Positions 31,065-39,506 of a DNA stretch of 64,000 nucleotides are shown in pieces. The first letter of the stretch is position 1. Every line of letters begins with the position of its first letter. Source of the DNA: Vagococcus entomophilus (GTDB lineage Bacteria > Bacillota > Bacilli > Lactobacillales > Vagococcaceae); the NCBI RefSeq assembly GCF_003987595.1, contig NZ_NGJZ01000001.1:62001-126000 (forward strand). Direction: 5' to 3'. Below the pieces are notes generated by a model, which saw only the letters and a program-made list of their open reading frames with translations, was not told where the DNA came from and searched no databases. Made by a program: the position numbers and the translations under genes.

Positions 31065-32039
31065 ATGGATAGAATGGATTTTGGAAAGCTACAGCCTCGT
31101 GTCTTTACTCAATTAAAAAAGAGCTTGAAAGACCAACGGATCGGTCATGCCTATCTTTTTGAAGGAGAACAAGGGACGGGAAAAAAAGAGCTGGCACGTT
31201 GGATGGCACAAGCAATCTTTTGTCTTTCAAGCCTACCAGATAAGTGTCCTTGTATGAAATGTACAAATTGCACTCGGATTGAATCTGGCAATCATCCTGA
31301 TGTCTTAACGGTTGTACCTGATGGTCAAACGATTAAGGTCGACCAAATTAGAGAAATGAAAGCAGCGTTCAATAAGAGTGGTGTAGAAACCAATAAAAAA
31401 GTCATGATTGTTGAAGATGCAGACAAAATGACGACCAATGCAGCGAATAGTTTACTTAAGTTTTTGGAAGAACCTGAGGGTCAAATGCATGTCTTTCTTT
31501 TGACCAAAAATAAAGCACGTATTTTACCGACAATTCAGTCACGTTGCCAAATTTTGTCTTTTCAGCCATTACCAAAACATTATGTGCAAGAAGCGCTAAT
31601 AGCAGAGCACGTTTCTAAAGGGGTAGCGGTACTTCTTTCTAAGTTGACGAATAGTTTAGAAGAAGCGCAAAACTATGCTAAAGATGCATGGTTTGAAGAG
31701 GCTAGAGGTGTTTCAAAGCAGTGGTTTGATTATTTAATTGAATGTGACGACTTAGCGTTTATCTATGTTCAAAAGCAGTTAATCAAAACCTTTAAAGAAA
31801 AACCGCAGCAACAGTTATTATTTGAGTTGCTATTGATTCGGTATCGTGATATGTTATTTGAAGAAGCTACAAATGAAGACGTAGCTTTATTACAACCAAA
31901 AAAACAAAAGAAACTTACACAAATACAGCTATTGACTAGTGTGGAAGAACTATTATCTAGTCGAAAAAAATTAGATCGAAATGTTGGCTTCCAAAATGTG
32001 TGTGAGCAACTAGCATGGCGACTGATTAAGAATAACTAG
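31065..32039 (+). CDS. holB: DNA polymerase III delta' subunit
   Basis: Clamp-loader subunit. The 324-residue protein has a P-loop-like GEQGTGKKELA at about residue 35, a zinc-binding set (CPCMKCTNCTR), and the RFC-box-like sequence TIQSRCQILSFQPL. The ribosome site is weak; it starts 13 bases after darA and may be translationally coupled. ATG 31074 is an alternative start. Confidence 0.94.
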   Translation: MDRMDFGKLQPRVFTQLKKSLKDQRIGHAYLFEGEQGTGKKELARWMAQAIFCLSSLPDKCPCMKCTNCTRIESGNHPDVLTVVPDGQTIKVDQIREMKAAFNKSGVETNKKVMIVEDADKMTTNAANSLLKFLEEPEGQMHVFLLTKNKARILPTIQSRCQILSFQPLPKHYVQEALIAEHVSKGVAVLLSKLTNSLEEAQNYAKDAWFEEARGVSKQWFDYLIECDDLAFIYVQKQLIKTFKEKPQQQLLFELLLIRYRDMLFEEATNEDVALLQPKKQKKLTQIQLLTSVEELLSSRKKLDRNVGFQNVCEQLAWRLIKNN

Positions 32040-32063
32040 TAGGGCAATAAAGGAGAGAAGACT

Positions 32064-32924
32064 GTGATAGAAGTTGTGGGTGTACGCTTTAAATCTGCTG
32101 GACACATTTATTATTTTACTCCTGGAAAAAAAGAGTATTCATATAAGCAAAAAGTGTTAGTCGAAACACAACAATGTAAACAGATTGCTGAGGTTGCAAT
32201 TCCTAAAAAAGAATTTGAACCAGAAGATCTCCCTGAGGAAATAAAGCCTATATTGAGCGAAGCAACGCATGAAGATTTAAAAAAAGAACAGAAAAATTCT
32301 GAAGATGCAAGAGAAGCTTTTGTTGTCGGCAAAAAGATGATTCATAAGCATCATCTAGAAATGAAACTCATCAAAGTAGAATATACATTTGACCGCAGCA
32401 AACTGATTTTTTATTTTACAGCTGATGGTCGGATTGATTTCCGTGAGTTAGTAAAAGATTTGGCCGCTATTTTCAAGACAAGAATTGAATTGCGTCAGAT
32501 TGGCGTCAGAGATGAAGCGAAGATTTTGGGTGGAATCGGTCCTTGTGGTAGACAGTTGTGCTGTTCAACTTTTTTAGGAGATTTTGTCCCGGTATCAATT
32601 AAGATGGCAAAAGACCAAAATTTATCATTAAATCCAACCAAAATTTCTGGGTTGTGTGGCCGTTTGATGTGTTGTTTACAGTATGAAAATGATCAGTATG
32701 AAGAAGCAAAAAAAGAACTTCCAGACTATGGTACAGAAGTCCTAACGCCAGATGGAAAGGGAAAAGTCATTGGGTTAAATTTGTTAAGCCGTGTTATCAA
32801 AGTCAAACTATTCGATCGTTTGACGCCGTTAGACTATGATAATGCAGAATTGCAAATTTTAAAAACGAAAAATGGCCGAAGTAAAACAACAGGTAAAAAC
32901 GAAAAGGAAGATTCTCATGGATAA
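32064..32924 (+). CDS. ricT: RicT/YaaT (PSP1 family)
   Basis: A 286-residue PSP1-domain protein. In B. subtilis RicT forms the Y-complex with RicA and RicF, binds Fe-S clusters, and promotes RNase Y-dependent mRNA maturation. The conserved cysteines are seen in [15 protein letters not shown] and [17 protein letters not shown] 32064 is preceded by AAAGGAGAG. The gene overlaps yabA by eight bases. The RicA and RicF partners are not in the window. Confidence 0.93.
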   Translation: MIEVVGVRFKSAGHIYYFTPGKKEYSYKQKVLVETQQCKQIAEVAIPKKEFEPEDLPEEIKPILSEATHEDLKKEQKNSEDAREAFVVGKKMIHKHHLEMKLIKVEYTFDRSKLIFYFTADGRIDFRELVKDLAAIFKTRIELRQIGVRDEAKILGGIGPCGRQLCCSTFLGDFVPVSIKMAKDQNLSLNPTKISGLCGRLMCCLQYENDQYEEAKKELPDYGTEVLTPDGKGKVIGLNLLSRVIKVKLFDRLTPLDYDNAELQILKTKNGRSKTTGKNEKEDSHG

Positions 32925-33258
32925 AAGAACTTTATATGATGAATTTGATCACCTAGAAGCCGAGATTAAACAATTTTCTTATCGCTTATCTGGGATGAAG
33001 GAAACAATGGCTGAACTGATGGAAACAAATGTCAGTTTGGAAATAGAGAATAAACATCTGCGGGAACGATTATTTGAGCTTGAAGCGACGCAAAATATGA
33101 GTAGCTCCAGTAAACAAGAACTTTCTAAGTCTAGAATGAACTTGGAAAAGTTGTATGAAGAAGGCTTTCACGTCTGCAATGTTTACTATGGCTCACGTAG
33201 AGAGAACAACGAAGAATGTGCTTTTTGTTTAGATGTTATTTACGGGGAACGTAAATAG
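32917..33258 (+). CDS. yabA: Replication initiation control protein YabA
   Basis: Negative regulator of DnaA that also contacts DnaN. The 113-residue protein has an N-terminal coiled coil (about residues 5-55, rich in leucine heptads) and a C-terminal zinc-binding domain with His and three Cys ([21 protein letters not shown]). ATG 32917 ([10 protein letters not shown]) has AAAGGAAG upstream; a longer reading from 32872 lies inside ricT and is not needed. Length fits YabA (about 110-120). Confidence 0.94.
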   Translation: MDKRTLYDEFDHLEAEIKQFSYRLSGMKETMAELMETNVSLEIENKHLRERLFELEATQNMSSSSKQELSKSRMNLEKLYEEGFHVCNVYYGSRRENNEECAFCLDVIYGERK

Positions 33259-33290
33259 TTAGTTGCCAAAAGAAGGATCCATTAAGTGTG

Positions 33291-33330
33291 GTCGAGAAGA
33301 AACTCTTGCTGAGTTCTCTCGCCCTTTTTT
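33291..33330 (+). terminator. Probable terminator between yabA and rsmI
   Basis: CGAGAAGAAACTC and GAGTTCTCTCG pair imperfectly around TTGCT, followed by CCC and six T. It may only attenuate, since rsmI follows 16 bases later. Confidence 0.65.
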
Positions 33331-33345
33331 GTAAGGAGAATAAAA

Positions 33346-34233
33346 ATGCAAAAGCAAAAAAGTTTTGATAAAGAACAAATCAAGGGAACACTGTACTTGA
33401 TCCCTACTCCCATAGGAAATTTGGAAGACATGAGTTTTCGCTCTATTCGCATGTTAAAAGAAGTGACACTAATAGCAAGTGAAGATACTCGAAATACACA
33501 AAAACTTTTAAATCATTTTGAGATACAAACACCACAAATAAGCTTTCATGAACATAATTATCAAGAAAGAATTCCAAAACTAATTGAGCAGCTCAACAGG
33601 GGAGAGAGTATCGGACAAGTGAGCGATGCAGGCATGCCTTGTGTCAGTGACCCAGGTATGGATTTGGTAAAAGCTTGTATTGCAGAAGAAATTCCGGTTG
33701 TATCGCTACCAGGACCTACTGCTGGATTAACTGCTTTGATTGCTTCTGGTTTGGTAGTTCAACCATTTATATTCCTAGGCTTCTTGCCAAGAAAGAAAAA
33801 TGAGCAAAAGAAATTCTTGCAGGACTATCTTAGTCGTCAAGAGGCCATGATATTTTACGAGTCACCGTACCGTGTTAAGCAGACAATGATGATGTTCCAA
33901 GAGGTTTTTGGTTCAAAAAGACAAGTTGTTATTTGCAGAGAATTAACCAAAATTCATGAGGAATACCTTCGTGGGACGGTATCGGAAATTTTAAGTTATC
34001 TACAAGAAAATGAATTGAAAGGTGAATGTTGCCTTCTGCTTGAAGGAATTTCTAAAGAAGAAATAGACAGTCAAAAAGAACAAGAAATTGCTTCATGGGG
34101 AGAATTTTCAATTGTTGAGCATGTTGATTTCATTGTAGAAACTGAAGAGATTAGCACAAATGAAGCAATTAAAAAAGTTGCAAAGCAGCGAGAAATGAAA
34201 AAACAAGAAGTATACAAAGCGTTTCATCAATAA
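33346..34233 (+). CDS. rsmI: 16S rRNA 2'-O-ribose C1402 methyltransferase
   Basis: Methylates the ribose of C1402 in 16S rRNA using SAM. The 295-residue tetrapyrrole-methylase-fold protein has LYLIPTPIGNLEDMSFR, ASEDTRNTQKLL, the glycine-rich QVSDAGMPCVSDPG and PGPTAGLTALIASGL, all diagnostic. The C-terminal helical domain is present (EAIKKVAKQREMKKQEVYKAF). GTAAGGAG lies upstream. Followed by a good terminator. Confidence 0.96.
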   Translation: MQKQKSFDKEQIKGTLYLIPTPIGNLEDMSFRSIRMLKEVTLIASEDTRNTQKLLNHFEIQTPQISFHEHNYQERIPKLIEQLNRGESIGQVSDAGMPCVSDPGMDLVKACIAEEIPVVSLPGPTAGLTALIASGLVVQPFIFLGFLPRKKNEQKKFLQDYLSRQEAMIFYESPYRVKQTMMMFQEVFGSKRQVVICRELTKIHEEYLRGTVSEILSYLQENELKGECCLLLEGISKEEIDSQKEQEIASWGEFSIVEHVDFIVETEEISTNEAIKKVAKQREMKKQEVYKAFHQ

Positions 34234-34238
34234 TTGGT

Positions 34239-34278
34239 ATAGGATTAACACTTTGAACAAGTGTTATCCTATTTTTTT
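34239..34278 (+). terminator. Terminator of rsmI
   Basis: ATAGGATTAACACTT and AAGTGTTATCCTAT arms (one bulge), then seven T. Confidence 0.88.
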
Positions 34279-34328
34279 GCTTTATTTTTAATAATGTTAA
34301 AAAATAGATAGAAATACCTGGTGTTTAA

Positions 34329-34345
34329 TGTTAGAATATATAACA
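34329..34345 (+). promoter_or_regulatory. GlnR box upstream of amtB
   Basis: TGTTAGAATATATAACA is a perfect match to the GlnR/TnrA consensus TGTNA-N7-TNACA, 40 bases before the amtB start and overlapping the likely -10 region. It predicts nitrogen-dependent repression. Confidence 0.85.
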
Positions 34346-34384
34346 TGAAGGTTAGTTATTGATTTTTTGAAGGGAGTTTTGCTT

Positions 34385-35608
34385 ATGAATTCAGGAGATA
34401 GTGCGTTTATTTTAATTTGTTGTACGTTGGTATTTTTAATGACTCCAGGATTGGCTTTTTTTTACGGAGGATTGGAAAAAAGAAAAAACATCCTAAATAC
34501 CATGCTGATGTCGATTTTTGTGTTAGGTTTAGCATCTGTTCTATGGATTGGTATAGGTTATACTCTTTCTTTTAGTGGTGATGGAAAATGGATTGGAAAT
34601 TTCAGTAAAGTATTTTTTGAGAATGTTTCGCTCAGCAGTGGCTTAGACAAAAATGCGACTATTCCAGAAGGACTGTTCGGTGGATTCCAAATGATGTTTG
34701 CTTTGATTACAGCTGCTATTTTGACAGGGTCTGTGGTTGGAAGAATGAAATTTTCGGCTATTTTTATATTTATTGCATGTTGGTCTGTCTTTGTTTATTA
34801 TCCCTTAGCCCATATGGTATGGGGGGGAGGATTCTTAGCTCAGATTGGTTCTATTGATTTTGCTGGAGGAAATGTGGTACATATTAGTTCTGGCGTTTCT
34901 GGACTGATTTTAGCGTTGGTTCTAGGGAAACGTTTGAAACAAAAAGAGGTAGAAAATATCCCACATAATATTCCGTTTGTTGTTTTGGGAGCAGGAGTTC
35001 TGTGGTTTGGCTGGTTTGGGTTTAATGCGGGGAGTGCACTAGGAGCAAATGCTCAAGCAGTACATGCGTTGCTGACAACCAATACGGCCGCAGCCACAGC
35101 TATGCTTTCTTGGATGGCAATTGAAAGTATACTCAATAAAAAAGTGACCATTGTAGGGGCTTGTACTGGCGCAGTTGTTGGACTTGTAGCCATTACCCCC
35201 GGCGCAGGCTTTGTTCCACTTTGGAGTTCTTTTGTGATTGGCGCACTGGTCAGCCCAATCTGTTATTATGTGATCAATGTTCTGAAAGAAAGACTTGGTT
35301 TTGACGATGCTTTAGATGCTTTTGGATGTCACGGCGTTGGAGGAATCTTTGGTGGCATTGCGACGGGAATCTTTGCACAAAAAAAGGTCGGTGGATATGA
35401 AGGTTTATTATATGGTGGAGGTCATTTGTTTGTGGCACAGCTAGAAAGTATTCTTTTTACGATTGCTTTAGCTAGTATTGCCAGTTTTGTGATTATTCAA
35501 TTGATCAAACGATTTATGCCTATCCGTGTCACAGAAGCAGAAGAGGCCATTGGATTAGATATCTCAGAACATGGTGAAGTTGCTTATTTTAGTCAAGAAA
35601 CCAAATAA
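34385..35608 (+). CDS. amtB: Ammonium transporter AmtB
   Basis: A 407-residue Amt channel with about eleven membrane helices. Family signatures include FLMTPGLAFFYGG near the N-terminus, HISSGVSGLILALVLG (pore histidine region), WFGWFGFNAGSALGAN, and the second pore histidine in DAFGCHGVGGIFGG. ATG 34385 is chosen because GAAGGGAG precedes it; TTG 34367 is upstream of that site. The usual partner PII gene (glnK/nrgB) is absent on both sides. A perfect GlnR box lies just upstream. Confidence 0.96.
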   Translation: MNSGDSAFILICCTLVFLMTPGLAFFYGGLEKRKNILNTMLMSIFVLGLASVLWIGIGYTLSFSGDGKWIGNFSKVFFENVSLSSGLDKNATIPEGLFGGFQMMFALITAAILTGSVVGRMKFSAIFIFIACWSVFVYYPLAHMVWGGGFLAQIGSIDFAGGNVVHISSGVSGLILALVLGKRLKQKEVENIPHNIPFVVLGAGVLWFGWFGFNAGSALGANAQAVHALLTTNTAAATAMLSWMAIESILNKKVTIVGACTGAVVGLVAITPGAGFVPLWSSFVIGALVSPICYYVINVLKERLGFDDALDAFGCHGVGGIFGGIATGIFAQKKVGGYEGLLYGGGHLFVAQLESILFTIALASIASFVIIQLIKRFMPIRVTEAEEAIGLDISEHGEVAYFSQETK

Positions 35609-35621
35609 AATAATAGAAAAA

Positions 35622-35673
35622 ACAGCTTTTTGGTGACGAGAAAACAGGAATCGTCTTCAAAAGGCTTTTTTTA
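35622..35673 (+). terminator. Terminator of amtB
   Basis: AGCTTTTTG-GTGACGA pairs with TCGTCTTCAAAAGGCT with internal mismatches, followed by seven T. Confidence 0.75.
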
Positions 35674-35696
35674 TGGAGTGTACTGAAATAAATCAC

Positions 35697-35725
35697 TTGA
35701 TAAGAATGTACGTTCGTATTATACT
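35697..35725 (+). promoter_or_regulatory. dinB promoter with LexA (DinR) box
   Basis: TTGATA (35697-35702) and TATACT (35720-35725) with exact 17-base spacing. AGAATGTACGTTCG (35703-35716) in the spacer matches the Gram-positive LexA box CGAACRNRYGTTYG at 12 of 14 positions. It predicts SOS induction. Confidence 0.85.
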
Positions 35726-35744
35726 TATAATGAGGTGAAGACAG

Positions 35745-36857
35745 ATGGAAAAGCAAACTGATCTCAGATTTCCGCTGAAAAAAAATACATCAAGAAAAAT
35801 TATTCATGTGGATATGGATGCTTTTTTTGCTTCTGTCGAAGAACGGGAAAATCCAGCGCTAGTTGGGAAACCAGTCGTTATTGCCAAACACCCAAAAGAA
35901 ACAGGGGGAAAAGGTGTAGTTTCAACGGCTAATTATGAGGCGAGAAAGTTTGGCATTCATTCTGCGATGAGCGCACAAGAAGCTTATGAACGCTGTCCAA
36001 AAGCTCAGTTTGTCCAAGGGAATTATGCCTATTATCGGGAAGTGTCTGAGCAAATCAGAGAAATTTTTCAAAGATATACTGAAATGATTGAGCCAGTTGC
36101 TTTGGATGAAGCGTATTTGGATGTGACTACAAATAAAATAGGGAGTAAAAGTGCCATCAAGATTGCAAAGATGATTCAATTCGACATTTGGCACGAGTTA
36201 CATCTAACCTGTTCCGCTGGGGTGAGCTACAATAAATTTATTGCCAAGCTGGCTTCGGACTTTGAAAAGCCAAGAGGAATGACAGTTGTATTACCAGATG
36301 ATGCAGAAGAATTTTTAAAGAAGTTGCCCATTGAAAAATTTCATGGGGTCGGAAAAAAAACGGTACCAAAAATGCATGAACTTGGTATTTTTACTGGTGC
36401 TGATTTGTACGAGCAAAAAGAAATGGACTTGATCCGTCAGTTTGGTAAAATGGGGTATTCTTTGTACAGAAAAGTCAGAGGAATTCATGATTCTCCTGTA
36501 GAAAATCAAAGAGAACGGAAATCGATGGGGCGAGAAAACACCTATGGTCAGCTACTGACAACCGATCAAGAGGTTACGGCGCAATTAAGAGCGCTCTCTG
36601 CAAGTGTGGCAGCTTCCTTGCTTCGTTACCAAAAACACGGAAAAACGATTGTACTCAAAGTGAGAGATGGTGAGTTTCAAACGATTACAAAAAGAAAAAC
36701 ACTTCCTGAGTATATCCATCAAAAAGAAGAAATCTTTTTTCAAGCGCAATTGTTGTGGGAAGAGTTTGGCGAGCTGACTGTTGGGATTCGCTTGCTCGGT
36801 GTGACAATGACAACGTTAGACCCATTGACTTACGAAAACATTCGTTTGCCTGTATGA
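35745..36857 (+). CDS. dinB: DNA polymerase IV
   Basis: Y-family error-prone polymerase for lesion bypass. The 370-residue protein has the catalytic motifs [14 protein letters not shown] (about residue 24) and [10 protein letters not shown] (about 120), and the helix-hairpin-helix region [17 protein letters not shown]. The little-finger domain is complete. A clamp-binding motif may lie near the C-terminus but is not clear. Transcribed from a promoter with a LexA box. AATGAGGTG provides the ribosome site. Confidence 0.95.
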   Translation: MEKQTDLRFPLKKNTSRKIIHVDMDAFFASVEERENPALVGKPVVIAKHPKETGGKGVVSTANYEARKFGIHSAMSAQEAYERCPKAQFVQGNYAYYREVSEQIREIFQRYTEMIEPVALDEAYLDVTTNKIGSKSAIKIAKMIQFDIWHELHLTCSAGVSYNKFIAKLASDFEKPRGMTVVLPDDAEEFLKKLPIEKFHGVGKKTVPKMHELGIFTGADLYEQKEMDLIRQFGKMGYSLYRKVRGIHDSPVENQRERKSMGRENTYGQLLTTDQEVTAQLRALSASVAASLLRYQKHGKTIVLKVRDGEFQTITKRKTLPEYIHQKEEIFFQAQLLWEEFGELTVGIRLLGVTMTTLDPLTYENIRLPV

Positions 36858-36869
36858 TGGGCACATTTT

Positions 36870-36897
36870 AAAACGTCATGTGTGACGTTTTTTTATT
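36870..36897 (+). terminator. Terminator of dinB
   Basis: AAAACGTCA-TGTG-TGACGTTTT perfect hairpin with a T-rich tail. Confidence 0.9.
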
Positions 36898-37036
36898 TTT
36901 GAAAAATCAATAAACAGTTCTATTTTGAAATTTTTTTGAAATATAATAATCATGGTAAAAGCTTATTTTTCTTTTTATTTTGTAAAAAATACTTCTCGTG
37001 TTAAAATAAGGTATGTTTTAAAAAGGAGATGAAGAA

Positions 37037-39253
37037 ATGAAAAAAAGTTTGTTGTTGTTTTGTTTAATGGGTATAGGGTTACTTTTAGGAAGTGGAAAGA
37101 GTGAGGCAAGTGAAGTAGAGAGAAAAGAAATTCTAAGTCTGACTCAACCTACATGGATTTTCAATTCAGGAATGAGTAAAGGAAAATACCATGATCGACA
37201 AGAGTTAGGGTTTATTTTAAAAGAAAAGTCTATTTTAAAAGTCAGACAAGTCAATCCTGAATTTCAAGCAAAATTGACGGTAAGATTATTGGGTAATGAT
37301 TCTCAGACTGAAAAATCTGTTCAAGTGGGTTCTGAATGGACCCAGATTAGCGGAGAGGTATCACTCGTTCCATTTGTAGATACTCCGTATGGTGACAACC
37401 AAGCCCAGATAGAATATGAGATACTGGAAGATGATGCGCCAAAACCATTAGCTGTATACAACTATCAAGAAAATGAACAAGAGTTTTTTTCACAATGGGA
37501 TATGTATGATGGTGAATTTGCATTAATTAAGGGCAAGGATTTTCAATTATTCCTACCAAAGCGTGATAAGGAATTAGCTCGTCACTTGAAAGAGTATAAC
37601 TCACTGGATGAATTGATTGAATATTACGGAGAAATTTTTTCTCTATATAATGAAATAGCTGGATTTGATGAGTCATCTGTAGAAAATGTAAATGGTTCAA
37701 ACCGTTATTTTCTCAAGGCTGATGCTCACGGGGCTGGTGGAGCATATTATGGAAACAATTGGACGGCAAATAGTTATGGAACAGCCAACATGTGGTTGAC
37801 TAAAAACAGTTGGGCAACGTTGCATGAGATTGGTCATGGCTATCAAGCAGGCTTTGATGGTGTGGGAATGTACACAGAAGAAGTTTCGAATAACCTATTT
37901 GGGGTGCAGTATCAATACAAATATTATGGCAAGCAAGCGGATAAAATTGGCTGGTTGTTCAATTATGGGAAAAAAGCTGGGGTAGAAAAAAATCTTTATC
38001 AAAAAATGGTCATAGATGCTGGGGGCTATAACCAAGCTGATTTACGTGAAAAACTAATCTTGCTCACAATGTTAAAACAAAAAGCTGGAGATGAGGCTTT
38101 TACAAAAATGTACCAAGGTTATAGAAAACTTGTGAATGAACCAAATTTTAATAAACATAACTATCCATTACCAGAACTAATCAATCATTATTATAGTGAA
38201 AATAGCCAACAAGATTTTACTCCAGCACTTGAACGAATAGGCCTTACACTAAAAGAGGATCAAGATCAAAAAAACAGAAACCATCAGTATCCTGCAGTAG
38301 CATTTTTGGCCGATGTTGTACCTGAAAAAGAACTTGAAAGAGCACATGAACTTTTAGATTCAGAGATTCTAATTAATTCTAATTTTGAAATGGTTCAAAC
38401 AAAAGAAATTGCTTCGCTAGGACTTAAAGGAAATGTGATCATTCGTTTCAATTCAGAAGAATTAGGTAGTCTAGACGGTATAAAAGTAGCGCTAGCAGAT
38501 GGAGCGGATATTCTTTCAGAACAAACGATTCAGGGAGGAAAAGTTTCCTTTGAAAACATCCCGAATGGTGTGTATCGTTTGAGTTACTCAGGAGAAAAGA
38601 TGAAAGATTATTTACCTGGAAATTTTTATGTATATGTAAAAGAATCAGCAAACCAGCAAACCATTCCGATGAAAAAAATGACCTCTATTGAGTTGCTCAA
38701 TCAAACTATCCATTTATTAGGGCTATCTAATGCGGAGTTTGCTTCTTTCAAAACTGATTTAAATCGTGAAACGGCCACTTTTTCTGTGACAAAGAGCACC
38801 CCCCATAGTTACTTTTCAGGAAAGCTTTATTCAAAAGTAACGATTAAAGATACAAGCGGCAATTTAATCTACGAGAAATCACTTGAAGGAACAAACGCAT
38901 CTGTAGGAGCAGAAGAGTTGGTGTTAAAAGAAGGCTATGTTCTGGAAATCTATCATGCAGAGGTCAAAAATCGCTTGCGTTCGGATGAGCCAATCATAGA
39001 CAATACTCAAAAGACCAATCGGTGGCTTGTTACAAAATGGGGACTACAAAATCAAACGTTAAAAAATGATCCACAAAAAGAATTAAGAGCTAAAATTGAT
39101 GATTTGGGCATGGACTTGCTTGCTGACGATGAAAAAAAGACCATTCCCTTTGCTGAATCTATAGACAAAAAGCAATTATACCATGCTATCAATAGATTAG
39201 AAGAACCAGTAAAAAGTCAACTTATGAATGAATATCATCCTTTATTTCAATAA
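37037..39253 (+). CDS. Secreted M60-family (enhancin-like) metallopeptidase
   Basis: A 738-residue secreted protein with a signal peptide (about residues 1-25, KKSLLLFCLMGIGLLLG). The peptidase M60 zinc motif HEIGH is at residues 263-267, with the downstream glutamates in YTEEVSNN, fitting HExxH-x(8-28)-E. M60 proteins act on mucins and other glycoproteins at host surfaces. The C-terminal half (about 450-738) looks like beta domains, including a prealbumin-like segment (VSFENIPNGVYRLSYSG). No LPXTG or transmembrane anchor, so it is probably released. Monocistronic with its own terminator. Substrate unknown. Confidence 0.9.
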   Translation: MKKSLLLFCLMGIGLLLGSGKSEASEVERKEILSLTQPTWIFNSGMSKGKYHDRQELGFILKEKSILKVRQVNPEFQAKLTVRLLGNDSQTEKSVQVGSEWTQISGEVSLVPFVDTPYGDNQAQIEYEILEDDAPKPLAVYNYQENEQEFFSQWDMYDGEFALIKGKDFQLFLPKRDKELARHLKEYNSLDELIEYYGEIFSLYNEIAGFDESSVENVNGSNRYFLKADAHGAGGAYYGNNWTANSYGTANMWLTKNSWATLHEIGHGYQAGFDGVGMYTEEVSNNLFGVQYQYKYYGKQADKIGWLFNYGKKAGVEKNLYQKMVIDAGGYNQADLREKLILLTMLKQKAGDEAFTKMYQGYRKLVNEPNFNKHNYPLPELINHYYSENSQQDFTPALERIGLTLKEDQDQKNRNHQYPAVAFLADVVPEKELERAHELLDSEILINSNFEMVQTKEIASLGLKGNVIIRFNSEELGSLDGIKVALADGADILSEQTIQGGKVSFENIPNGVYRLSYSGEKMKDYLPGNFYVYVKESANQQTIPMKKMTSIELLNQTIHLLGLSNAEFASFKTDLNRETATFSVTKSTPHSYFSGKLYSKVTIKDTSGNLIYEKSLEGTNASVGAEELVLKEGYVLEIYHAEVKNRLRSDEPIIDNTQKTNRWLVTKWGLQNQTLKNDPQKELRAKIDDLGMDLLADDEKKTIPFAESIDKKQLYHAINRLEEPVKSQLMNEYHPLFQ

Positions 39254-39259
39254 AAAGAT

Positions 39260-39302
39260 AAAAAAGTTAAGAAAAGTTGGATAAATCTTTCTTAACTTTT
39301 TT
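39260..39302 (+). terminator. Terminator of the M60 gene
   Basis: AAAAAGTTAAGAAA pairs with TTTCTTAACTTTTTT. Confidence 0.88.
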
Positions 39303-39336
39303 ATTAAATTAATATATATATTTCGTGATATATGTA

Positions 39337-39506
39337 TTGAATGTGAAAATAAATAAAGGTATGATATATACATAAAACAGACAGGCAAAGTATGGATATT
39401 CAGTATGGTTAGAATATAAACAGCTTTGATGAGGTAAAGATAATGGTATGAAAATAATATAACGAAAGTAATGTATTAGAATTTTTTTAAGCATAGGGGG
39501 ATTTAA
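39337..39506 (+). promoter_or_regulatory. Promoter and possible attenuated leader of the ABC-F gene
   Basis: TTGAAT (39337-39342) and TATGAT (39360-39365) with 17-base spacing give a start near 39372 and a leader of about 135 bases. Inside it is a six-codon ORF (MDIQYG, 39392-39412) with an AGGCAAAG site. Near the 3' end a weak stem around a GAAA loop (about 39457-39480) is followed by seven T. This layout resembles drug-sensing attenuators of ABC-F genes but is unproven. Confidence 0.5.

Noticed and set aside
32872-32916. Upstream in-frame start for YabA
   Set aside because: The extension lies within ricT and is not family-like; ATG 32917 has its own ribosome site and gives the usual length.
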